Assembly: GCF_000003815.2 (NCBI RefSeq) | Contig: NC_049984.1 | Location: 927,888 to 991,887, forward strand | Direction of reading: 5' to 3' | DNA: 64,000 nt | Source: Branchiostoma floridae | Taxonomy: Eukaryota > Chordata > Leptocardii > Amphioxiformes > Branchiostomatidae | In this document: piece after piece, positions 47,725 to 60,200 of the stretch | How the letters are laid out: each line of letters begins with the position of its first letter | Position numbering within the stretch: the first letter of the stretch is position 1 | The notes under the pieces: model-generated | What the model was told of the DNA's origin: nothing | The model's input: only the letters and a program-made list of their open reading frames with translations | The model's database searches: none | Program-made: the position numbers and the translations under genes

Positions 47725-47915
47725 NNNNNNNNNNNNNNNNNNNNNNNNNNNNNNNNNNNNNNNNNNNNNNNNNNNNNNNNNNNNNNNNNNNNNNNNNNNN
47801 NNNNNNNNNNNNNNNNNNNNNNNNNNNNNNNNNNNNNNNNNNNNNNNNNNNNNNNNNNNNNNNNNNNNNNNNNNNNNNNNNNNNNNNNNNNNNNNNNNNN
47901 NNNNNNNNNNNNNNN
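47725..47915. other. Assembly gap
   Basis: A run of 191 N. Confidence 0.99.
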
Positions 47916-48599
47916 CGGCCCGGCAAACTTTAGATCATTAGAAAGTTCTCTTGGTACTGAATTGAAAGATGCAATCCGCATTCTGATTGGATGTTTGCTT
48001 GTCGAGATACTCCTGTTCAAGTGCGCCCGAAGCCTTACCGCAAGCCTTCACCGTAGGCGAGAAGTAGGGTGTGTCGACCCCAGTATTCTGAGATTCAAGC
48101 TAAGGGATCAAGTTTCGGCCCGGCAAACTTTATATCATTAGAAAGGTCTCTTGGTACTGAATTGAAAGATGCAAACCGCATTTTGATTGGATGTTTTGTT
48201 GTCGAGATATTCCTGTTCAATTGCGCCCTAAGCCTAACCGCAAGCCTTAACCGTAGGCGAGAAGTAGGGTGTGTCGACCCCATTATTCTGAGATTCAAGC
48301 TAAGGGATCAAGTTTCGGCCCGGCAAACTTTATATCATTAGAAAGGTCTCTTGGTACTGAATTGAAAGATGCAAACCGCATTTTGATTGGATGTTTTGTT
48401 GTCGAGATATTCCTGTTCAATTGCGCCCTAAGCCTAACCGCAAGCCTTAACCGTAGGCGAGAAGTAGGGTGTGTCGACCCCATTATTCTGAGATTCAAGC
48501 TAAGGGATCAAGTTTCGGCCCGGCAAACTTTATATCATTAGAAAGGTCTCTTGGTACTGAATTGAAAGATGCAAACCGCATTTTGATTGGATTTGTTGT
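47916..48599. repeat. 200-bp satellite array, inverted orientation, part 2
   Basis: About 3.4 monomers in minus orientation. The first has several substitutions compared with the uniform later ones. Confidence 0.93.
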
Positions 48600-48699
48600 N
48601 NNNNNNNNNNNNNNNNNNNNNNNNNNNNNNNNNNNNNNNNNNNNNNNNNNNNNNNNNNNNNNNNNNNNNNNNNNNNNNNNNNNNNNNNNNNNNNNNNNN
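48600..48699. other. Assembly gap
   Basis: A run of 100 N. Confidence 0.99.
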
Positions 48700-49500
48700 G
48701 CAGACACAACGCTACTTTCCAAGCTATTTTCCTTTGTAGGTCTGATCACTGCCTAATATTTTGCTTCTTCCCCGTTATCTACACGAAAACTACTGTTTGT
48801 CGCACTGTGGACGACGCGACTGGCGGAACATGACGCCGTGCATGTGTTTGAAAACATGGAGCCAGAAATACCAAGCAAATATGNNNNNNNNNNNNNNNNN
48901 NNNNNNNNNNNNNNNNNNNNNNNNNNNNNNNNNNNNNNNNNNNNNNNNNNNNNNNNNNNNNNNNNNNNNNNNNNNNNNNNNNNCCGGACATGTTTGTCGT
49001 CCCCATGGTTGCTTAAGTACGTCAGGTAGTTTGGCGGCAATATCAACGCCCAGTCCGTCTGGCTCAAAGTAACAGAAGAGCAGGCAGTTGATTACTGAAA
49101 AAAAAATCAATACATTTCTGGCTCGTTCTGCAAAAGCCTAGCATTAGACATAACTCTACTTTCCAAGCTATTTCCCTTTGTATGTCTGATCATTGCTACG
49201 TATTTTACTACTTATCCGTCAGTAATAACATACTGATTCTTTACACCCCTTTCCTGCTATGAAAGCAGTAGTCCTTACGAGACTTAAACAATGCTGGCTA
49301 TCGGGCTAATAATTTGCCAGAGGAGTTTTGCCACCATTGGGTTTCATTTGTCGCTCAGTAACAGGAAGAAAATGTTACTCTTCCCGAAGACTGGCTTTAC
49401 TGGCCAACCATTCTACTTATTTTTGCCCAATCAAATGGTCCATAACCCCAGGCCTAGTCAAGGCGGTTCTTTTTTTAATCTCCTTTTCCTAGTGTAGGAC
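48700..49500. other. Spacer with a direct duplication and a second gap
   Basis: About 70 bp at 48703-48770 (CTACTTTCCAAGCTATTTTC context) recur at 49143-49210, flanking a gap at 48884-48983. Minus-strand frames beside the gap (YFEPDGLGVDIAAKLPDVLK and IFAWYFWLHVFKHMHGVMF) could be exon pieces, but I cannot place splice sites confidently. Confidence 0.4.
48884..48983. other. Assembly gap
   Basis: A run of 100 N. Confidence 0.99.
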
Positions 49501-49613
49501 AATTCACTAACACGTAATTCAATGTATTAAGCAATACATTTTGTAAGAGACTCCACAGGTGGCTGTACCAGGTGACTCGAGCTTACAAGGCTGGCATCCA
49601 GGATATGTCTGTA

Positions 49614-49773
49614 CAATAGGATATAGGAGAATTCTTTTTACACAACCAGGTACTTACATTGCTTATGTTTACAGAACTCCAGTTAGAAGCTCTGTCGAAG
49701 GTGTCTGAGAGACATCGAAACCTAAGCAATGTAACTGCTGGTTGCGTAAAAGAATTCTCCTATATCCTATATT
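49614..49773. repeat. Inverted repeat with about 50-bp arms
   Basis: GGATATAGGAGAATTC and TACATTGCTTA on the left are mirrored by TAAGCAATGTA and GAATTCTCCTATATCC on the right, around a loop of about 55 bp. It is probably a small inverted-repeat element. Confidence 0.7.
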
Positions 49774-49779
49774 CTACCC

Positions 49780-51080
49780 ACCTGATGAAACTATTTTCGG
49801 ATGTCTGTACAATATTCAGAAGAAAAAGGACTGGACTGTCAACTAGCACCTTCAGGTGATTCTGTATGTAGTATCTCATGATATCTAACAGCATGCAACA
49901 ATGAATACACAAAATACTCCAATGTAATAAAACAATAGCCTTTATTCAAGATGGTCCAGTGCAAAAGTGCACAGTGTCTCCTAATTCTATATTGTGCAAA
50001 AGAGCTGTGCAAAAATATATACATTCCTAGGTCCTCACACCATGATTTCATTGCAATGATTTACCTATTGCATGGATCCTTTATACAAATATTACTGTGT
50101 ACATTCTTAAAATTGCACCTCTCATTGCAAAATGCACATTGACCAAAATTTCAGTTGTAGAAAAATAGCTGGACCAATAATTTCCCTTAAAAGTACATAT
50201 TATATTGGGTGGTCCATTGAGTACAATGTTACACCCCTGTACTGCACATGGAACAGTCCGATGACGTAAGAAATGCATGCCCAGATTTCTACACCATCAA
50301 TGTCCCTTAATGTCACAATACCAACTATATAACAAATTTGTGCGGGGGATTCAAAAATTTCTTATAATTTCCATCTTTCAAATTATGTACACTCTTACCA
50401 AACCATACAGATTTCATATCTACAGCACTACCTACTACCTAAATATCTATTGTGGAATAAAAAGTTTATATCAGTACTAAAAGACAAAAACAGAACATTA
50501 AAATGAGTAAAAAAAACGGACACAAATCAAAATGTCACAAAGTCAAAGTAAAATTGATACAAAATCCTTTTCATACATGAATATATTTGTGTATGAAACA
50601 TACGTGGGAATGTTGCACTGCATAGTATCACATGTCTGGCTTCAACATTGCCACACAGCATTCTGGAACTGGCTTATACAAGTGTAAAATACTGTCAAAC
50701 TGAAACTGCATAGCTGATTGCTTAGAAAGTACATTACCCTTCAGTCTAGTTGTCTATTTGATGATGAATTTGTGCCTTGAAGCTCAAAGTTGCCAAACAA
50801 ATTTTTTTTGGAATGGGGTTGTTTAAAAAAATCAAACTGAAGCTAGATACCCGGGTCTCAAATCAAGCTGCCTGTTAGTGTTACAGAGAAAAGTTTGCTT
50901 GGCAGGATTTGGTGTTTATTACATATCCTGGAAGATACAAGTCCCAGGGAGTGTTGGGTCATTCCTTCTTCATCCCAACATCAGCATTTTGAGTTTTCAT
51001 ACAACAGACGAATCTTTCTACACAGCAGTTGCAATGGTTGAAAACTTCAAACTTGGCAGCTCTCTTGGTTAGGTGGCACA
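49780..51080. other. AT-rich intergenic stretch downstream of the coiled-coil gene
   Basis: I see no exon or repeat of note. Short open frames on both strands lack coding character. Confidence 0.4.
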
Positions 51081-51083
51081 TTT

Positions 51084-51089
51084 TTTATT
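51084..51089 (-). promoter_or_regulatory. Candidate polyadenylation signal of the coiled-coil gene
   Basis: AATAAA on the minus strand, about 115 bp after the stop codon at 51203-51205. Confidence 0.45.
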
Positions 51090-51202
51090 AATTTCCGTTG
51101 TCATATTCTAATTTAGCATTTGCCATGGTAACGTGTCCATGTTCCAGTTGGAACATGGACACATGGAAACATGTTTATTTGGCAGTTGCCATGGTGCCGT
51201 GT

Positions 51203-54200
51203 TTACTTGGCGAGCATGGCCTCCTGTTTCTTGGTGACCTCTGCCTCGAGGTGCGCGATGCGCTTGGTGATGTTCTCCCTGCGGAGCTGCAGGGTGGCCA
51301 GCTGCTGCTGGGACTGCTCCAGGTGGGAGGGGGGCGACGTGCCTGGGGAGAATATACAGCCTGGTCAGAACTGAATAGCATTTTTAACAATGAATAAAAA
51401 CTAATAACGACAGGACTTGGAGAGGAATTATAGTCAGCTGGTCAGAACTGAAGAGACTGGATGCATCAACAACAACAGAACCTGGGGAGAAAATACTGGT
51501 GGGTCAGGATGGAATACTCTGTTACAAGTTACAATTAATTGTGACACCAACTTGGATAAAATTCCATCATACCATCCCAGGACACAGTGATTACAAATCA
51601 AAGAAACGAAAATTTCCTGATATAAAAAAAAGTTTAGAAACTGTTTAATAACTTGTATATGTGAATTGAATGATTGTACAACAGGACTAGGCAAACAGAA
51701 GAGAGAGCATACCAGACATGGCCCTGTCGATGCCACTGCTAAGCTCCTGCTCAGACTTCACCACCTGGGTCAGCTCTGCTGTCAGGTGGTCCAGCTTGCC
51801 CTGCAGGTCGCTGACCTGTGACCTGAGGAGGTCCCTGTGGCTGCGGAGGGCTGCAGGGGCTGCGGGCGGCTTGGCGGGTCTGTGGGGGAGAATGATTGTC
51901 AAATAAACAAACAAACAAACAAACAAATAACGCGTACCACAAGCTGCAGCTGCTTCAAACATTATACCTTTTTGGCTAAAGTAATGATTTTATTTATTTC
52001 CATTTTTCTTCGCATGGGTCAGGCTCTCTGTGAGATTGTGCACTGCTTTACAAACTTACAAACTATACAACAATATATACAAGGCAAGAACAGATTTGTA
52101 CATCAAATACCAAGGTTGTAGTTGTTATACATGTCTGGTCGCAATTATGATAAGGTTTCCAGATAAAGTGCCTTAGACAAATTCCTGTTAAACTCTTGCA
52201 AGGCAAATCAGTACCTCACAATCTGAAGATGCTTTTTCAAAGTATAACCGTTACGTAAGTCTCAAGATCACTACAAGCACCCCTCACCTGTCCTGTGATC
52301 CTTGTGGCTCCTTCTTGCCCCGGAGTTGTCTCAGCTTGGCCGCGATGATGTCTGTAGCCGGTCCCGACCGGTTCTGACTGGTCAACGCGCCGCGTAGCTG
52401 GGAGTTCCCAGTGAAGTCCTGGTAGTTTGCCATCCGCTCCGACACATGCTGCAAGGATATAGGGAAACAGATGTAGATGGTTTGCAGATGTATTGAATGG
52501 TTGTAACACTGAGGAGAAGCTACATTCTGTAAATACAGGCTGGATGGAGATGTGTTAAGAGGTGGGTTCCTGCAAATGTCATGGAAATGAAAATAAGTCA
52601 TATCAGATTTCAGCTTACAGGAAGGTGCACTACCATTGCTTGTAGCAAAAAAGGCAAACGGATTTAAATGCAATGAATGAGTTATTATTCTGTCTTGCCA
52701 TCAATAAACAGGCTTATATGAGTATGTGTGCATATGTCGTCCATCAAAAGAAGACTAGTAGCACAGCTGGACAATTTTTAAATTTCTGGCAACCACAGTT
52801 TTAGGGAATAAACTATAGTAAGATAATAGTTTTCCTATGTTTCCCTCTTGACCTCTTGCTACATTGCTTCTTAAAGAGTCTAAGAAACTAGCTGTAGTAC
52901 ATGTAGTATGTAGTATCCACTCACTCACTCACTCACTCACTCACTCCGGCGAGCTCGAGTATCCAGTATTTGATTATACTGACACGGGTGGGCAGCAGTT
53001 GTCTAGTATTTACACCGCATTTCTAAGTAGCTCTGTCCCACGGGACACACTTTTTCCAACATTCCCTAGGCTACCACAGAACCACAGAAATAATTTGGTT
53101 CAGCCTCACCTGTGAGGAGAACTCAGCCTCGACCGGCGCCGTGACCTTCGTGTTGATGAGTTCGCTCACGACATGCCCACGCTTCTCCGACGTCGTGCTG
53201 TGCCGGAAGGCCGCCTCCAGCGCAGTCCTGCCATTGGCCGGCCGCCCACCAATCAGGGCTGAGCTCGTGTTGGTGGAGCGGGAACGGGCGAAGAACATGT
53301 CCTGGCAACACAGCTTGATGGCCTGGGGAGATACAGTTATTTCACATTTCCCTTTTGTAACACATTATAAACTTTAAGATTAAGATAATAACTTGCAAGT
53401 TTATCTGTTTTGATAAAAGTCATCATGAAGATGGTCTTGAACTGCAATTTGCATTTTTTGTACCACCAGCCATTAGATTACCTTAAGTTAAGCTACTCAG
53501 AATTCAAAGAAATCTTAGTGCAATTATTATTTTTTATTAAAACACCATCACAACAACAAATGACAGAACAAAGATGTAACAACATGGAAAAAATGCTGTT
53601 CATAAATTGCAAGCTGTAAAACTTTTTGCCAACTACCTTATCTGAAATATTTGACATAAATTACAGATGGTCAATGTGAACCCAGACTCGGTAACTACAG
53701 GAAGAGCTAACCTTGTAGAACTCCCGCAGGAAGTAGGGGTTGTTGTCATCCGCCAGGTCGTTGACCTTGATGTGTGCCAGGCAGTGGAGTAGAACCACCA
53801 CAAACTCTCCCACTGACTCCATACGCTCCTGAAAATCAAGAGTTTATGATAAAGACTCTTTCAGTTGTAGACACAGATGAAACATTAAAGGGGTTTACAG
53901 GCCTGTCTGTGTCAACAGCCTACAAGGTTACACCTTCACAATTTTCTGAAACCCAATACCTCACAACAGAAACAATCTCTTTGTGCTGAGATTTGTAACG
54001 TTTTATGGTGATATCAAATAGTATAGAGATTTGATCCTATAGCTATTGTCACACCTCTTCATTCCTTCAATCTTCAACCCTTCAATGGAGAACAAATTTT
54101 GTCAGAGGCAAATCATGTAGCAATGCTTTTTTAGGACAATACTGTCAATAGGAAGTTGGGCTACATCAGTAAACATACATCAATTATGAGTGAACATTAA

Positions 54201-57200
54201 GGACAGATTGGAGGGTGTGTCCAAATCAGTTGTAGCTGACTGTGCACATTTGTACACTAGATAATCATCGTCTCCCACCTTCCTGATGAAGAGGATCTTC
54301 TTGGCGCTCTGGTACAGGAACGAGTGGCGGAACGCGTTCCTCTCGTAGTCGTTGGGCGGCAGGTTGGACGCAAGCAGCAGGGTGACCTCAGGCGACCCAA
54401 GATGGCGGCTGAGCAGCTGCGTGATAAAGACGCCGAAGCGGTACACGACAAAGTGACTGGGTGTCAGGTCGTTGATGTCGACGGCCATCAGGTCACCGGA
54501 GCACAGCCACTGGGCGTCCTTAATGTCCAGGTACGGCCGGTCGGTCTTCGCACCTGGGGATGGGGGGTAGGGAGGGTAGGACATGAGAATCTTCTCTTAA
54601 GCAGTAACTCTGGTTTCTTAACAGGCTCTTTTATGGTATAAAATCGTATTTCTCTTACATTCAAGGCAGTACATGCAAAACCATATTCCATGTTGTTGTG
54701 TTGTGAAGAGACCTTCTCTCTATACACATTGTACACAATGTTAGCTTTTATCATAAGCCCTTTTCACAATGTGACCAGGTGTTTGCAAGGTGAGACTTAC
54801 CAATAATGTTGCAGCACCCTAATATGCAAATCAGCTTAACCAACACATGCTGACAATCCTTTCCTCAAGAGCCCTAGGTACTTTCTATGCTTCCTGCCAG
54901 ATATCTGCACCATGAGACTTACCAATGACATTGCCACCAGGCAGTGAGTTCTTCAGCATGTCCTCTATCTCAGTGATGTGTTGGAACAGCGGAGACTTCA
55001 CCAACAGGTCCATGAAGTCCTGCTCCTGGGGTGACCCGGCCGGGAACGGCAGCTTCAGGTCACCCGCGGGCACCAGGGGGCCTGATGGGATACCGGGGGC
55101 TGACCTCTGACCCTCCTCGTCAAGGGCGTTTGGTGTTGAAGGTCGCAGCATCTGGTTGTTTGTTCTCTCGAACTCCTTTGCACCTATGGGGGGTGGTAAT
55201 TGATGTTATTCACTCTGAATGACTGAAACTTCAATAGGAGCTGCTTCCAGAACATGAGACACACGTCAGGTTAAGGCTCGTGGGCCACAAGTCAAGTGAG
55301 AAGTAAGACTACCACACTGCTCCTGTCCATTGGTCATCCTCTCGTCTACTCCTCATAGTCTTCCGTTCTGTTCTCTGCATTGTTGTCTTTTGTCCCTCGT
55401 CTTCACCAACACCACCCTTCCTTCCTTTTAACTCCATTTCCCCTCCCATTCTTTTCACACTGATACTATCCAACAGTTGTTGGCTCTGCTCCCCACTTTA
55501 CCACACCCTTTGTTCCCCTCCATCCCTTTCTCCTTACTTCCCTTCCCTTCTCTCCCCAAGCCCCCCAGTTACAGCTTTGACACTGATCCTGTTCAGCAGT
55601 TCATTGGTTCCCCTCTCCTCTCGCTCCTCCCTATGCATCACCCTAACCCAGATCTCTGCTCGTATGGGCCTCCCCTCCCCACAGCTCCCATGGGCCTCCC
55701 CTCCCCACAGCTCCCATGGGCCTCCCCTCCCCACAGCTCCCATGGGCCTCCCCTCCCCACAGCTCCCATGGGCCTCCCCTCCCCACAGCTCCCATGGGCC
55801 TCCCCTCCCCACAGCACCCATGGGCCTCCCCTCCCCACAGCACCCATGGGCCTCCCCTCCCCACAGTTCCCATGGGCCTCCCGTCCCCTCCCCACAGCTC
55901 CCATGGGCCTCCCCTCCCTACAGCTCCCATGGGCCTCCCCTCCCCACAGCTCCCATGGGCCTCCCCTCCCCACAGCTCCCATGGGCCTCCCCTCCCTACA
56001 GCTCCCATGGGCCTCCATCCCCACAGCTCTCATGGGCCTCCCCTCCCCATAGCTCCCACGGGCCTCCCTCCCCACAGCTCCCATGGGCCTCCCCTCCCCA
56101 CAGCTCACAGCTCCACCCCTTTATTAGTACCTTCCATGCTGATCCTGTTCAGCTGCTCGTTGGCTCTCCTCTCCTCCTCGTACTCCTCCTTCTTCCCCTC
56201 CTCCTCGATCATGGCCAGCTGGGCCTTCCGCTTCTTCTCACGACGGGCCTCCAGCTTCGCCTGAGGTGGGAGAAATAAGACGTCTCAGAGCAGGCACAAG
56301 GAGTGATGTCATCTCACAGAATAAGACATACTGTAAATGTATTTAAGTTTGCGGGAATTTAATTTCGCAGTAGCGGGAAAAGGACTTTTCGCGGTGGTTT
56401 TAATTTCGCAGTAGCACCATGCACTGTAGTCTTTTACTGCTATGGAAAAATGTTCGTGGTGGTTTTAAGTTCGTGATGAAGTGGCCACCGCAAAAACTGC
56501 GAACATTAAACCACTCTGAAAGTTTCTGCATTTACAGTAATTGACAAGATGTTCTGACTAGGAATAAACTGAATGCTTTTCAGGTGCCTCATAGTAATGT
56601 CAGATGTTATAAGTACTGTTGTCTTGCATAAGGATAGGATATGAATGTTTACATGTTTGCTGAAAACAAGCATAATGTTGGTAGTATTTTCAGACCTTTG
56701 TTCCAAATTTCAACTGTTTTTTTTCAATTTCAAACTTTATGGGATCATGTTGGAAGCTCCAAACATCCTTTTCACAGACGATATTTATTTCAACATGCAT
56801 AAGAACAGATTTTGCCCAAAAGTTTCCCCTGGACCCGCCCCCTTGAGAGCGGCCTTCAGAATGCTCCTCATGCTCTCGCAGAAGTTTCTAGAACAAACAA
56901 ACAAACAAACAAACAAACAAACCTTGAGAGCGGCCTTGCTGCGCTCCTGGTCCTTTTGCATGGCCTCGTTGAGCTTCAGCATGTTCTCCTCATGTTCTCG
57001 CAGAAGTTTCTGTAACAAGCAACAATCAGTCAGTCAACAGCACTTATTACACACACAGTCACTCTGTACATTTTGTACCTTCTAGAGTATCTAACACCAA
57101 AAGTTTGGTATTATTGCTATTATTATTAGTCTTCTTTCTACGATGGTACGGTGTCGATGGTGCAAATCCTTCCGTCTAGAGTTGGTGATACTCTACAAAT

Positions 57201-60200
57201 CACCCGGACTCCAGGAAGAATACTAACATATCAGTCACTAATAAAGATCTGTATCAAACCAAACCAAACCTGCAAAGTATCACCAGCACCCTACTGTACA
57301 AACCAGTGCACTCAGTCTGACGAGTTAAACCTGCTCGACATAAAAGTTGTACATGTAAATACTGGCTAATGTCTGCTGCTTTGTTACACCTCGTTTAGTG
57401 TCCAACAGTCCTGGAAAGAAATGGTTTGTGGTTAAAATTATGCACTTCCTGCTTCTACAAGTGAACATAAAAGCTCTGATTAACACTACAGTAACTGCAG
57501 TATGAACACAACAGGTTTCCTAGAAATAAGGGTTATACTGTTGTTCTAACTACAATATAAACAGTGCTGTTGTTTATATGTTGTGACTCCTATACAACTG
57601 GGTAATGCCAGCTTATTATGCGAAAGTAGCCAAGCGACATACTCTTAGACTAGTCTTTGCACCTGTGGGAAAAAAACACCAGGCTGAAACCTTGTTATCA
57701 TAGTGAAGCAGCCCTATTATACTTTTCCCCTACATCTCTGTGAAAAAAATCATGTTTCTACCCTGATGCGGTCGAGTTACAAAATGCTCTAGTTGTTACA
57801 TCTCTGTGAAAAACACCAGGCTGAAACTGAGTTACTACCCTGATTCAGCCCTACTATACTTTATTTTCTCTACATCTCTGTGAAAAACACCAGGCTGAAA
57901 CCAACTTATTACGCTGAAGCAGCTGAGCTACAAAATGCTCTAGTTATTACATCTGTGTGAAAACATTTTTTCTACATTTCTGTGAAGAGACACCCAGCCA
58001 AAACCGAGTTATTACGCTGAAGCAGCCCAGGCTCATGAGAGCGTCCAGTCGTGCCCTCAGCATGGGTCTCGCCGGGCCCTGCGCCGTCCCCATGGCCTGG
58101 GTCAACGACCTGTACTCCGCTAGAATCCTCTGGAGCAGAAACAATCATTAAGTTTGCACAGAATTCTGTTATTAACCCCACCCTACACAGGATGACACAC
58201 TGCAGCATCTGAAACAGATGTGTATTTACTTGATATGCAACATGAAGGGCTCGAAATAATTTTTCTGCATACCTGCACTGGTGCAGGTAACATTGAAAAT
58301 TACCTGCACCAGACAAACTTTACCTGCAACACTCTTTTTAAGAAGTATGGATTATACTAAAATTGTTCAGGAACCATTGCTTTTTTTCTTTTATACTTAA
58401 TAGGTGGTACAATCCATATACACCTACACCATTGGACATTTATGTACATGGACCAGTGCAGGTTAGGTGCAGGTAGACACTAAAAATACCTGCACAGCTC
58501 CAATTTTACCTGCACTAACCTGCATATGCAGGTGGTATTTCCAGCCCTGAACATGTGTTTCAACAAACTCTAAATCAAGTTAGCCCTGCATTATGTTCCT
58601 GCGTGTCATGTAGTTTCTGTCCAGTTTTGTATGTTGCTACGGACCACAGCAGGAACAGTAGCTGAAATGTACATGTATATTGTTAACTAAAGGTAATTCT
58701 GAATAAACTCAAACTCATCAATTTTTTTTTATTCAGAAAAAGGAAAAAAAAATTCATTGTTACAGGAACTTGTACACTCTGGTTTGGAAGTGAGAAAAAC
58801 TATAAACTTGATAATAAAATCAATTATAGTAAGTGATTTTCTGATATCGTATAGAATACTGGATACTGAAAATGGCTGTCTTAATTTACTTGATTGTCAC
58901 TATTAGAATCTTATCAAACCATTTCTTAGTATCTTTCATGTCTTCAAGTGTCTGTCTCACCTCCTTCTCATCCTCGGTGACGTTCATCTGCTCGACCTCC
59001 TTCCTCTTCTGCTTCTCTCTCTCCTCCAGCTGAGCCTTCGCTCTCTTCTCCCGGTCCGCCAGCCTCTCCTGCTCTCTCTTCTCATCCCTCTTTCTCTCCT
59101 CCTCAATCTCCTGCTCAAGGGCACTGAAGGGGAGGATAGGTGTTTAATACACTCAGGTCTAACCCCAATGGCTAACCCTAACACTCATCCCTCTTTCTCT
59201 CCTCCTCTATCTCCTGTTCCAGAGCACTGAAGGGGAAAGGTCAAGATAGGTATTTAATACTCTTAGGTCTAACCCTAACCCTAGCCCTAACCCCAAGCCT
59301 AACCCTTAGATGTAACCCTTTCAACCCTAACTCCTAACCCTAACCTTTACCCTAACACTAACGATAACCCCCAACTCTCCTGCTCAAGGGCGCAGTAGGG
59401 AACAGGTGAAGCTACGTCTTAAAAAAGCAGGTCAAGTGTCTTGAAGAAATCTTCTAGTATCACTCTACCATAATGTGAAAACTTCAAATTGTGCTGAAAG
59501 AGCTCAAAATTTGTACTGTAGAGAATCAACACTATCCTAATGTTTGTACATGGGAACGAAGAAAAACTTTGTGAAACAAACTCTTGACATACAAAGAGAA
59601 ATTAGAAGCCGGATTTGAAGAACAGAGCCTCATCTTTCTCCCCCAGAGATGCACAGATACCACTCACCTCACTTGGTCCCTGAGTTTCTTCTTCCTCTCC
59701 TCCTCCTTCCTCCTCTTCTCCTCCTTGATCTTCTCCATCTGCTGGTTCAGTTCCTTCATCTTCGTCTCACGGAAGTCTCTCGCCGCTTCCGCCGCCTTCT
59801 CTGCGTCCTGGGCGTACTCCTCGATAAGGGCAGCCTGTGGGGGGGAGGGGGGTGGTCCAGTTTTACAGGGGGTATTTTTCTGTAGCACTGCTATAGCAAC
59901 TGGCACCTTTTACCAATTCTGAATCACCTTAGATACCTTACATCCAAAATGCAAGTATTCATCATCAGTATGGCAGCCAGTGTTACAGGTGGTCTTATAC
60001 TGATGCAGTTCTAGCAAATAACAACTTTTAGTAATTCTTATATCACAGAAGATACCTGACATCCAAAGTGCAAGCAAATGTAAGGTAGAAACATGTGACG
60101 TTGCAACTTCTTTTTAACAATGTTGTTGATAGTCTGGATAAGCCTAGGTTATGAGTGCTCTAGGTGTTATTGTAGTCCTAGGTATCAATGAATAGTGTGA

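Noticed and set aside
29984-48541. Dozens of 67- and 90-codon frames such as SLTASLNRRREVGC and RLRLAVRLRAQMNRNIST
   Set aside because: They occur once per 200-bp satellite monomer on both strands. The period is not a multiple of three and changes accumulate without regard to codons.
48753-49110. Possible minus-strand gene around the gap at 48884
   Set aside because: The readable parts are short, interrupted by 100 N, and no donor or acceptor could be placed with confidence, so it is mentioned only as a spacer.
55477-56278. Proline-rich frames (ASPPHSSHGPPLPTAPMGLP) and their glycine-rich opposites
   Set aside because: They arise from the 27-bp intronic minisatellite; the region lies between two well-supported exons of the minus-strand gene.
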